Below are positions 1 to 5,680 of a DNA stretch of 6,726 nucleotides, piece after piece. Within the stretch, counting starts at the first letter, position 1; each line of letters begins with the position of its first letter. Position numbers and translations under genes: made by a program. Source of the stretch: Chloroflexota bacterium (GTDB taxonomy: Bacteria; Chloroflexota; Anaerolineae; Anaerolineales; UBA4823); contig JAAZNS010000424.1 of the NCBI GenBank assembly GCA_012798185.1, positions 1 to 6,726 on the forward strand, written 5' to 3'. A model generated the notes under the pieces. It was given only the letters and a program-made list of their open reading frames with translations. It had not been told where the DNA came from and did no database searches.

Positions 1-165
1 CAGGGAAAAATGAACTGGTCGAAAACCCTTGAGGCGAAAATTTATCAATCCCCTATCCTGGCTGACGATCTGCTTATCTTAGCTCCTGTTGCAAAAGATA
101 ATATCCTTCAAGCATTCGATTTGAACGGCAATCATAAATGGTCGTTTACTCCAGCTAAAAAGTAA
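1..165 (+). CDS. PQQ-like beta-propeller repeat protein, C-terminal end only (5' end outside window)
   Basis: The frame is open from base 1 and ends at TAA 163-165, giving 54 residues. The visible tail has the spacing of PQQ/pyrrolo-quinoline-like propeller blades: a Trp after a Gly-Lys (GKMNW), then 'IYQSPILADDLLILAP' as the inner strands, then 'LQAFDLNGNHKWSF' as the start of a last blade. These repeats usually build an extracytoplasmic beta-propeller used as a scaffold (the BamB type) or, less often, as a quinoprotein. No quinone-site or signal residues can be judged from this fragment. It ends 18 bases before yidC in the same direction, so co-transcription with yidC is likely. A role in membrane or envelope protein biogenesis is a guess from that position only. 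Confidence 0.7.
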   Translation, partial: QGKMNWSKTLEAKIYQSPILADDLLILAPVAKDNILQAFDLNGNHKWSFTPAKK

Positions 166-183
166 GAGAATAGGAATAATAGA

Positions 184-945
184 ATGTGGAATACTTTCAT
201 CCTGGATCCAATGGTCAATGTCCTGTTTTGGATATACAGCATATTAGGTAATTTTGGCGTTGCGATTATCATTTTTACGATATTAATCAAATTGATTACC
301 CACCCATTGATGGTTCAGCAAATCAAGGGCACACAAGCAATGCAGGAAATGCAAAAATCCAAACAATTTCAGGAGCTCCAAAAAAAGTACAAAAACGATC
401 GTGAAAAGCTCTCTCAAGAGCAAATGAAACTATATAAAGAATTGGGCATCAATCCTTTCGCTTCTTGTTTGCCAACCCTTATTCAATTTCCAATTATTAT
501 CGGATTATACCAAGCTATTATTCGTGCTCTCGCAGTTACGCCCATTCAATTATTGGATTTATCTTCCCATATCTATTCCTTTATGAATGCTGCAACATTA
601 ATTCCAATACAAAAACATTTTCTTTGGATGGATTTAAGCCAACCCGAACGATTGCCGATATTTGGTGTTGGTATACCAGTTTTAGCTATTTTTGTAGTCA
701 TCACAACATATTTGCAGAGTAAATTATTAACCCCACCATCTCAACCCGGAGATCAAAGCGCTCAAATGGCATCCGCTATGAATTTGTATATGCCTTTTTT
801 TATGGGATATCTTGCGTGGTCTTTTGCTTCTGGATTAGCGCTGTATTTTATTACAAGCAATATAATCACCATTCTGCAATATGCTGTATTAGGGAAAGTA
901 AACTGGAAAAACCTCATCCCAACATTTCGAAAACCAAAAACGTGA
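184..945 (+). CDS. yidC: YidC/Oxa1-family membrane protein insertase (short form)
   Basis: This enzyme inserts and folds proteins in the cytoplasmic membrane, alone or with SecYEG. The 253-residue product is the short Gram-positive/Oxa1 form without the large periplasmic domain of proteobacterial YidC. Visible parts: TM1 about residues 14-37; a charged cytoplasmic helical hairpin about 43-88 (MQEMQKSKQFQELQKKY); the family motif NPFASCLPTLIQFPIIIGLY at 90-109 (TM2); TM3 about 158-178; TM4-TM5 about 199-236 with MPFFMG and GLALYFITSN. No lipoprotein signal is visible, unlike many Firmicute homologues. The groove residue that is usually Arg appears as Lys36 (TILIKLITHPL). The ATG at 184 follows an AGGAA at 172-176 with 7 bases between. 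It sits between a propeller protein and jag, the usual origin-proximal context. Confidence 0.97.
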   Translation: MWNTFILDPMVNVLFWIYSILGNFGVAIIIFTILIKLITHPLMVQQIKGTQAMQEMQKSKQFQELQKKYKNDREKLSQEQMKLYKELGINPFASCLPTLIQFPIIIGLYQAIIRALAVTPIQLLDLSSHIYSFMNAATLIPIQKHFLWMDLSQPERLPIFGVGIPVLAIFVVITTYLQSKLLTPPSQPGDQSAQMASAMNLYMPFFMGYLAWSFASGLALYFITSNIITILQYAVLGKVNWKNLIPTFRKPKT

Positions 946-954
946 AATATCCCC

Positions 955-960
955 GGAGGT
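955..960 (+). promoter_or_regulatory. Strong Shine-Dalgarno site of jag
   Basis: GGAGGT lies 4 bases before the ATG at 965 and fixes the jag start. It is the best ribosome binding site on the plus strand here. The other plus-strand genes have weak sites or none. Confidence 0.85.
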
Positions 961-964
961 TGCC

Positions 965-1729
965 ATGAATAATCAACGTACCAGTTTGGAAATTATTGCT
1001 CCTACAGTTCAAGAAGCAATCGCTAAAGGTCTTGCCGAGTTAGGTGTTCCGGAAGATGCCGTTCATGTAGAAGTGTTAGATGAGGGCAGCCGCGGGTTTT
1101 TAGGTTTAGGGTCTCGTCATGCACGCGTCCGGTTAAGTCTGGAAGATTACACAAGAGATGAATTGGGAACTCAGCCAACCGGGGTTGAAGAATCTGTCAA
1201 GATTGAATCTTCTTCGACCGTGGAATCTACCATTGAATCAAAACCTTCTCCTGCCTCCTCTGAACTTACTCTCGAAATTACACGCCTGACTGTTCAAGAA
1301 TTATTGGAAAAAATGAAAGTAAAAGCGGAAGTGACTGCTCAATTCAATCCAGAACAAGACGATAATTCAAAACAATCAGTTTTGGTAAATATTCAGGGCA
1401 ACGATCTGAGTATATTAATCGGCAGACAGGCTGAAACGCTCAATGCCCTGCAATATATTGTAGGGCTGATTGTTTGTAAAGAGCTGGGAAAATCTATTCC
1501 AATTTCGATTGATGTTGAGGGATATCGTTCAAGACGTGAGCAACAGATCCGTCAATTGGCTCGCCGCATGGCAGATCAAGCCATTAAAACTGGAAGACGT
1601 CAAGTCCTCGAACCGATGCCATCGAATGAACGCCGATTGATTCATATTGAATTGCGCGATAATCCTCATGTGAACACCGAAAGTATTGGTGAAGAACCCA
1701 GACGGAAAGTGACAATAATTCCGAAGTAA
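965..1729 (+). CDS. jag: Jag/KhpB, KH and R3H domain RNA-binding protein
   Basis: Jag (KhpB, EloR, SpoIIIJ-associated) is a cytoplasmic RNA-binding protein that partners KhpA in Gram-positives and affects cell elongation and division. Its gene is nearly always beside yidC. The 254 residues divide into a Jag-N domain (about 6-57, with EVLDEGSRGFLGLGSRHARVRL at its end), a Ser/Glu-rich linker (about 60-100), a KH domain (about 105-187) and an R3H domain (about 188-254). The R3H signature is Arg223...His227 in NERRLIHIEL. The KH loop, normally GxxG, reads G153-R-Q-A156, so the second Gly is replaced by Ala. Such a change could weaken nucleic acid binding, or it may be usual in this lineage. The gene starts 19 bases after yidC ends and is probably co-transcribed with it. 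Family assignment is very secure. Confidence 0.96.
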   Translation: MNNQRTSLEIIAPTVQEAIAKGLAELGVPEDAVHVEVLDEGSRGFLGLGSRHARVRLSLEDYTRDELGTQPTGVEESVKIESSSTVESTIESKPSPASSELTLEITRLTVQELLEKMKVKAEVTAQFNPEQDDNSKQSVLVNIQGNDLSILIGRQAETLNALQYIVGLIVCKELGKSIPISIDVEGYRSRREQQIRQLARRMADQAIKTGRRQVLEPMPSNERRLIHIELRDNPHVNTESIGEEPRRKVTIIPK

Positions 1730-1834
1730 TTATCATTTGCTTTTCAGCTTCGAAAATCAAAGATTTCTGAATGTTGAATATTTTTTCCAAAGAGAAATAA
1801 TTGATTTTATAAAATAGGTATTCATTAACAAGCT

Positions 1835-1879
1835 CAAGGGTTCAGAAGTTGGATTCCAACTGAAGCGCCCTTGTTTTTT
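1835..1879 (+). terminator. Rho-independent terminator of the yidC-jag unit
   Basis: CAAGGG (1835-1840) pairs with CCCTTG (1868-1873). Inside, AGTTGG (1847-1852) pairs with CCAACT (1856-1861) around an ATT loop, and TTC (1841-1843) can pair with GAA (1862-1864). Six T residues follow directly at 1874-1879. It lies 105 bases after the jag stop codon. The stretch between (1730-1834) is AT-rich and holds only a weak hairpin near 1752-1768, with no gene visible. Confidence 0.82.
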
Positions 1880-1902
1880 AAATAATAGGTATCGAGTATA
1901 AT
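1874..1902 (+). promoter_or_regulatory. Candidate promoter for pfkB-like kinase-parA-parB, near-leaderless
   Basis: A perfect TATAAT is at 1897-1902. Seventeen bases upstream lies only the T-run of the preceding terminator (1874-1879), a poor -35 match; TTGTTT at 1871-1876 would need a 20-base spacer. Transcription would start about 6-8 bases after the box, at about 1909-1910, only 2-3 bases before the ATG at 1912. No Shine-Dalgarno sequence precedes that ATG, which fits leaderless translation. The -10 match is seen directly; the start site is inferred. Confidence 0.55.
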
Positions 1903-1911
1903 TCAAACAAA

Positions 1912-2763
1912 ATGCTGCAACAATATTTTCTCAAACCAATCGATTATCTTATCATCGGGCATATTGCAAAAGATATAACCCCTGAGGGAAAACAAATCGG
2001 GGGAACAGCTACTTATGCTGCCCTGACAGCCAGAGCTTTGGGATTACGTGCAGGTATCGTAACTTCCTGGGCAGTGGACGCTCCTTCTGACGAACTTTCA
2101 GATATCCCTATCATAAACTTTCCATCTGAAGTAAGCACCACCTTTGAAAACATTATTACTCCCGAAGGCCGTATCCAATATATTTATGATATTGCGCCAT
2201 CCCTGGGTTTCAACCTTATTCCAGATACCTGGCGGAATACCCCCATTGTCCACCTCGGACCCATTGCCCAAGAAGTCGATTCCACGCTGATTAGAAACTT
2301 CCCATCTTCATTTATTGGCATTTCTCCCCAAGGCTGGCTTCGAAATTGGGATGAACAAGGCAGGGTAACCAGCTGCGAATGGCCAGAAGCATCTTTTGTT
2401 TTGCAGGGCGCTGGCGCAGTAGTCATGAGCATGGAGGATGTCGATAACCAGGAATCGAGAATCGAAGAAATGGCTGCGTTTTGCCATATATTAGTGGTCA
2501 CCGAAGGAAAAGAAGGCTCCAGAGTATATTGGAATGGCGATGTTCGTCGATTTAGTGCACCAAAAGTTCAAGAAATTGATTCTACTGGTGCAGGAGATAT
2601 ATACGCGGCCGCGTTTTTTACCCGCCTGCATGTGACACGCGATCCTTGGGAAGCTGCCCGTTTTGCTACAACATTAGCATCATATTCAGTCACGCGCTGC
2701 GGACTCGACGGAATTCCTACTGATGAAGAAATCAAGGAATGTATGATTGAGGTTTTCGAATAA
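1912..2763 (+). CDS. PfkB/ribokinase-family carbohydrate or nucleoside kinase
   Basis: This is a cytoplasmic ATP-dependent kinase that phosphorylates a hydroxymethyl group of a sugar, nucleoside or related small molecule. The 283 residues match the usual family length. The N-terminal Gly-Gly substrate motif is GGTATYAAL (30-38). The C-terminal PfkB signature DSTGAGDIYAAAF (223-235) holds the anion-hole Gly-Ala-Gly and the catalytic base Asp229, and VVTEGKEGS at 195-203 is the strand before the nucleotide site. The substrate cannot be told from these motifs, so no symbol is given. The ATG has no Shine-Dalgarno sequence but follows a TATAAT box by 9 bases. The gene ends 1 base before the likely parA ATG, so the kinase and the segregation genes probably share one mRNA. 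Nothing visible explains this pairing. Confidence 0.9.
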   Translation: MLQQYFLKPIDYLIIGHIAKDITPEGKQIGGTATYAALTARALGLRAGIVTSWAVDAPSDELSDIPIINFPSEVSTTFENIITPEGRIQYIYDIAPSLGFNLIPDTWRNTPIVHLGPIAQEVDSTLIRNFPSSFIGISPQGWLRNWDEQGRVTSCEWPEASFVLQGAGAVVMSMEDVDNQESRIEEMAAFCHILVVTEGKEGSRVYWNGDVRRFSAPKVQEIDSTGAGDIYAAAFFTRLHVTRDPWEAARFATTLASYSVTRCGLDGIPTDEEIKECMIEVFE

Positions 2764-2764
2764 C

Positions 2765-3583
2765 ATGGGGCGTGTCTATACTCTTGTCAATCAAAAAGGC
2801 GGTGTCGGAAAGACCACCACAGCGATTAACCTTGGCGCATACATGGCGATGTTTGGGATGCGTGTTCTCTTAATCGATCTTGACCCTCAAGCCAATGCGA
2901 CATCTTGCTTAAAAATCGATAAGCATACTGTAAAAGGGGGTACTTATGAGACTATCCTGGGGGCAAATCATCCGGAAAATTTCATTTTACACAGCCCGAG
3001 GTTAAAACTCTCGCTGCTGCCATCCTCACCTGCTCTTGCTGGTGCAGAAATTGAATTGGTCAGTGAGCTGGGCAGAGAAAGCCGTTTGAAGCAAGCCATC
3101 AAAACTGTAATCCCCCGCTACGATTACATATTAATTGATTGTCCTCCATCGCTGGGTTTATTGACATTGAATGGTCTGATTGCAGCCCAAAATGGTGTAT
3201 TAATTCCTGTGCAATGTGAATATCTTGCCCTGGAAGGATTGGGAGAATTAACCAAAACAATCACCCGGGTGCGTTCTGCGTTATTTCCCGAATTAACGAT
3301 TCGCGGTGTTATCCTTACCATGTACGATGGGCGAACAAACCTTGCCAATGATGTTGTAAAAGAAGTTCAGCGATATTTTCCTCAGCAAGTTTTCAAAGCC
3401 ATTATCCCCCGCAGCATCCGCTTAGCAGAAGCCCCCTCCTATGGTTTACCAATTTCGATATATGCACCCGGATCAAGCGGTGCTGCCGCTTATACAGCAT
3501 TATCCCAAGAAATCCTCTTGGGAGATGGTATCTCTATCCCGGAAATCGAAAATCAATCAATCATAAACTCCATATTCACTTAA
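2765..3583 (+). CDS. parA: ParA/Soj chromosome-partitioning ATPase
   Basis: ParA is a deviant-Walker ATPase that binds DNA non-specifically as an ATP dimer and moves ParB-parS complexes. Counted from the ATG at 2765 it has 272 residues. The deviant Walker A is KGGVGKTT (11-18) with signature Lys11 and Lys16; Walker A' is LLIDLDPQANAT (35-46) with Asp40; Walker B is YILIDCPPS (121-129) with Asp125. The block PRSIRLAEAPSYGLPI near the C-terminus is typical of chromosomal Soj proteins. Start choice: the ATG gives MGRVYTLVNQKGG, the usual family N-terminus, but only a weak GAGG lies 12 bases upstream. A TTG at 2747 would add six residues and has AGGA 8 bases upstream, so it remains possible and would overlap the kinase gene. 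parB follows after 9 bases. Confidence 0.96.
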   Translation: MGRVYTLVNQKGGVGKTTTAINLGAYMAMFGMRVLLIDLDPQANATSCLKIDKHTVKGGTYETILGANHPENFILHSPRLKLSLLPSSPALAGAEIELVSELGRESRLKQAIKTVIPRYDYILIDCPPSLGLLTLNGLIAAQNGVLIPVQCEYLALEGLGELTKTITRVRSALFPELTIRGVILTMYDGRTNLANDVVKEVQRYFPQQVFKAIIPRSIRLAEAPSYGLPISIYAPGSSGAAAYTALSQEILLGDGISIPEIENQSIINSIFT

Positions 3584-3592
3584 GAGAAAATT

Positions 3593-4444
3593 ATGATCAA
3601 GAAATCAGGACTAGGAAGAGGATTAGAAGCCTTGATCCCCGGCGGGGAGGAAGAAACAGCTGGTAATGTGGTGTTTATATCCATTGACAGGATATCCCCA
3701 AACCCACGCCAACCCAGAACATCGTTCGATCAGGATGAAATCAATGAGCTGGCGGCTTCGATCGAAACTTATGGGATCATTCAGCCTCTTATTGTTTCTC
3801 AATCGATTCAAGAAGGGGAATACCAGTTAATAGCCGGTCAGCGGCGCTGGATCGCTGCCCGCCAGGCTGGGCTCAATACAGTGCCGGCTATCATCCGCCC
3901 TGCCAGTGACCAGGAACGATTAGAAATCGCTCTAATCGAGAACGTTCAACGGGCGGATTTAAATCCCCTGGAAGCTGCCGAAGCTTACCGGCAGCTCGCA
4001 GATGATTTTTCACTTTCTCACGAAGAAATTGCTGCGCGGGTCGGTAAAAATCGAGCTACCATTACAAACACACTGCGACTGCTCAAGTTACCTGATGATG
4101 TTAAACAATCTTTGGCTCAAAACGAGATAAGCGAAGGACATGCGCGGGTATTGTTATCTCTTGCAACACATCAGGCGCAATCGGCTGTATTGAAGACTAT
4201 CCTCTCTCAAAACCTGAGTGTCCGCCAAACTGAAGAATTGGTACGAAAATTAACTGGCGAAAAACCCAAAAACAAATTCACCCATATCCCTGAACCTGAA
4301 ATATCGGATATCGAAAAACGATTGCGCGCTCACCTGGGAACGAAGGTAAATCTTCATAAGCGAGGAAAAGGCGGCGTAATTTCCATTCATTTTTATTCAG
4401 ATGAAGAGTTAAATGCCTTGCTTGGACTAATATTACCCGAATGA
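3593..4444 (+). CDS. parB: ParB/Spo0J chromosome-partitioning CTPase clamp
   Basis: ParB loads on parS sites, uses CTP to close into a sliding DNA clamp, and stimulates ParA. The 283 residues show all parts: the ParA-activating N-terminus KKSGLGRGLEALIP (3-16); the CTP-binding domain with NPRQPR (37-42), GQRRWIAA (82-89) and ENVQRADLNP (116-125); the helix-turn-helix domain (about 141-166, LSHEEIAARVGKNRATITNTLRLLKL overall); and the C-terminal dimerisation domain (about 235-283). The key oddity is Gln83: chromosomal ParBs normally have Glu there (GERR), and that Glu is needed for CTP hydrolysis. The Arg usually two residues after the RR pair is Ile87. The ATG at 3593 follows parA by 9 bases with only an AAGAGA-like site. 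It is the last gene of its unit and faces the response regulator gene. Confidence 0.97.
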   Translation: MIKKSGLGRGLEALIPGGEEETAGNVVFISIDRISPNPRQPRTSFDQDEINELAASIETYGIIQPLIVSQSIQEGEYQLIAGQRRWIAARQAGLNTVPAIIRPASDQERLEIALIENVQRADLNPLEAAEAYRQLADDFSLSHEEIAARVGKNRATITNTLRLLKLPDDVKQSLAQNEISEGHARVLLSLATHQAQSAVLKTILSQNLSVRQTEELVRKLTGEKPKNKFTHIPEPEISDIEKRLRAHLGTKVNLHKRGKGGVISIHFYSDEELNALLGLILPE

Positions 4445-4496
4445 CCTTTTTGATTTTTCCCCTAAATTATTCGATATTAAGATTTGCGTTGCCGAT

Positions 4497-4533
4497 ATAA
4501 AAACCGGGCTTCACTTTTACATGAAACCCGGTT
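4497..4533 (-). terminator. Rho-independent terminator of the response regulator unit; weaker for parB
   Basis: The arms are 4502-4513 and 4522-4533, with an 8-base loop. On the minus strand the stem is 12 bp with a single G-U pair, followed by TTTAT so that five T residues run on from the stem. On the plus strand the same position is a C-A mismatch and no T-run follows, so the hairpin suits minus-strand transcripts best. It may still help stop parB transcripts, which have no other candidate. Confidence 0.75.
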
Positions 4534-4537
4534 AAAT

Positions 4538-4587
4538 ATGATAAACGGTAGATCCAAGAAACGGGACCTCCCCTCACCATTTATCAT
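4538..4587 (-). other. Long hairpin in the 3' region of the response regulator transcript
   Basis: Arms 4538-4549 and 4576-4587 form a 12-bp stem, capped by a 6-bp stem (4550-4555 with 4564-4569) around an 8-base loop, with six unpaired bases (4570-4575) on one side. Each stem has one imperfect pair, and in both cases it is G-U on the minus strand but A-C on the plus strand. This points to the minus strand as the RNA that folds. It adjoins the terminator stem, with four bases (4534-4537) between. Confidence 0.5.
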
Positions 4588-4611
4588 CCACCAATAAGCA
4601 ATCTCTTAAAA

Positions 4612-4669
4612 CCACTCTGCCAGCTTGGGTGAATCTCCGAATCGAAGCTTTAGAGCTTTGCCAGCGTGG
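4612..4669 (-). other. Second hairpin block in the same 3' region
   Basis: On the minus strand 4659-4669 can pair with 4612-4622 (9 of 11 positions). Inside, AAGCT-CTAA-AGCTT (4645-4658) makes a perfect 5-bp hairpin, and its second arm could instead pair with an AAGCT nearer the 3' side (4623-4627 region). A GCCA-CGC-TGGC hairpin at 4660-4670 competes with the outer stem. With the hairpin at 4538-4587 and the terminator, most of the 187 bases between the regulator's stop codon and the terminator end can be folded. No known RNA family was recognised; this may be a 3' UTR or a 3'-derived small RNA. Confidence 0.35.
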
Positions 4670-4686
4670 CCTGAGCAATTACAATC

Positions 4687-5406
4687 TCAATAATCTTCTC
4701 TATACATTTCTCCAAATTGATAACCGATTCCCCATATCGTATGTAAATAACGGGTATGGGTGGGATCGAATTCGATTTTCTTTCTCAACCGGCAAATGAC
4801 AGCCTCGATGAGATTTTGATACATTGGTTCTTTTAAATTTTGGGGGTTGCATCCCCAAACATTGGCAAAGATATTTTCTTTACTCACTACTTTTCCCTGA
4901 TGGGTAATTAAAAATCGACGTAAACGATATTCCAATGGCGTAATTTCAATGGTTCTTCCATTAAATACTACCCGCCGTGACCTTGTGTCCAATACAAAAT
5001 TATTATAGACGAGCTCGTAACTATTTGCACTTCGACTGGTAGATCTTGAATTAATTAATTTTTTTACCCGCCATAATAATTCACTTATTTGAACCCATTT
5101 TTCAATGCAATCGTCTGCCCCAGCGGCAAACCCCTCCTCCATTTGCCTTTCCGCATCTTGTTCGACAAGAATAATAACTGCCCTGTTGGTAACCCGTTTA
5201 ATCCTTCTACAAATTTCCACACCGCTTAACGCGGGCAATTTGTAATTTACAATCACCAAATCAGCAGGCCATTCGCGAAACTGTATCAGAACAGATAGCC
5301 CATCTGGAACAGCCACCACCTCCATACCTTCTGCGGAAAGAATTGTTTCGATTTTTTCTCGATAATCCTGATCAATATCTGCAAATATTATTCGCGCTGG
5401 TCGCAT
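4687..5406 (-). CDS. OmpR/PhoB-type regulator with degenerate (pseudo-) receiver domain
   Basis: The 239 residues comprise a receiver-like domain (about 4-118) and a winged-helix DNA-binding domain (about 129-233). The latter is well kept: EITPLEYRLRRFL, the VVSKENIFANVWG helix, and LRKKIEFDPTHTRYLHTIWGIGYQF as recognition helix tail and wing. The receiver has lost its chemistry. The phosphoacceptor Asp is Asn54 (DLVIVNYKLP), the second acidic-pocket residue is Ile11 (FADIDQD), the switch Thr/Ser is Val81, and the Pro after the conserved Lys103 is Trp104. Phosphorylation by a histidine kinase is therefore unlikely, and no kinase gene is adjacent. It probably works as a constitutive or ligand/protein-controlled DNA binder. 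It lies 274 bases downstream of the sortase fusion gene on the same strand, with its own ribosome binding site, so it may be transcribed with it or alone. Its targets are unknown. Confidence 0.95.
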   Translation of the reverse strand: MRPARIIFADIDQDYREKIETILSAEGMEVVAVPDGLSVLIQFREWPADLVIVNYKLPALSGVEICRRIKRVTNRAVIILVEQDAERQMEEGFAAGADDCIEKWVQISELLWRVKKLINSRSTSRSANSYELVYNNFVLDTRSRRVVFNGRTIEITPLEYRLRRFLITHQGKVVSKENIFANVWGCNPQNLKEPMYQNLIEAVICRLRKKIEFDPTHTRYLHTIWGIGYQFGEMYREDY

Positions 5407-5411
5407 AATGT

Positions 5412-5418
5412 CTCACCT
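5412..5418 (-). promoter_or_regulatory. Shine-Dalgarno site of the response regulator
   Basis: On the minus strand AGGTGAG precedes the ATG (5406-5404) by 5 bases and supports that start. Confidence 0.8.
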
Positions 5419-5449
5419 GTTTTATAACAATAATTTTAGTCAAAAGAAA

Positions 5450-5455
5450 TTTATA
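5450..5455 (-). promoter_or_regulatory. Candidate -10 box of the response regulator
   Basis: TATAAA on the minus strand, about 44 bases before the start codon, would give a leader of about 37 bases that includes the Shine-Dalgarno site. No good -35 is seen at the right distance. A second TATAAA at 5421-5426 is too close to the Shine-Dalgarno site to be useful. Confidence 0.3.
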
Positions 5456-5460
5456 ATCGA

Positions 5461-5494
5461 ATTACCCGTTTAAATAAGAGAACGAAAAGGTAAT
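5461..5494. repeat. Inverted repeat upstream of the response regulator, possible operator
   Basis: ATTACC (5461-5466) pairs with GGTAAT (5489-5494), and inside CGTT (5467-5470) pairs with AACG (5481-5484). It lies just upstream of the candidate -10 box and would cover the -35 region, a usual place for an operator. The region is AT-rich, so chance is a real alternative. Confidence 0.3.
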
Positions 5495-5630
5495 ATTTTT
5501 GTTACAATCATTGCAATAATATGGTTTAGGTTGGAGATTAAGTCGCTATACCGCCCTAAGCAGATTCTTTCCCAAAACTGCAATCTCTTCTTAATGAGAG
5601 TATCTTGATTTACTGTTTTGTTGTTCTGCC

Positions 5631-5656
5631 ACAAAATAACCGGACAGCGATTTTGT
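5631..5656. repeat. Inverted repeat downstream of the sortase fusion gene
   Basis: ACAAAAT (5631-5637) and ATTTTGT (5650-5656) form a perfect 7-bp stem with a 12-base loop, 25 bases after the stop codon of the sortase fusion. No T-run follows on the minus strand, so it is not a classic terminator; it could protect the 3' end or be chance. The rest of 5407-5680 has no gene and no other clear signal. Confidence 0.3.
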
Positions 5657-5680
5657 CTGAGCAGTTACCGAAGAGGTAAA

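Noticed and set aside
2184..2501. Antisense reading frame over the kinase gene, and similar overlapping frames elsewhere
   Set aside because: They lie in other frames of well-supported conserved genes, have no ribosome sites and no recognisable domains.
4477..4571. A 26-codon minus-strand reading frame from a TTG (4557-4555) after a perfect GGAGGT at 4571-4566
   Set aside because: It runs through the terminator hairpin, uses a rare start and resembles no known protein. The GGAGGT lies largely in the folded stem and its unpaired strand. Probably chance.
4600..4645. tRNA-like sequence on the minus strand (GGCAGAGTGGTT resembling a Ser/Leu D-arm, GATTCG resembling a T-loop)
   Set aside because: The two pieces are in the wrong order for one tRNA, and no acceptor stem or anticodon stem of proper length can be drawn.
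4590..5592. Repeated AAGAGATTGC on the minus strand in the two non-coding regions around the regulator gene
   Set aside because: Only two copies of 10 bases, different surroundings and no spacing pattern; not enough for a repeat family or operator.
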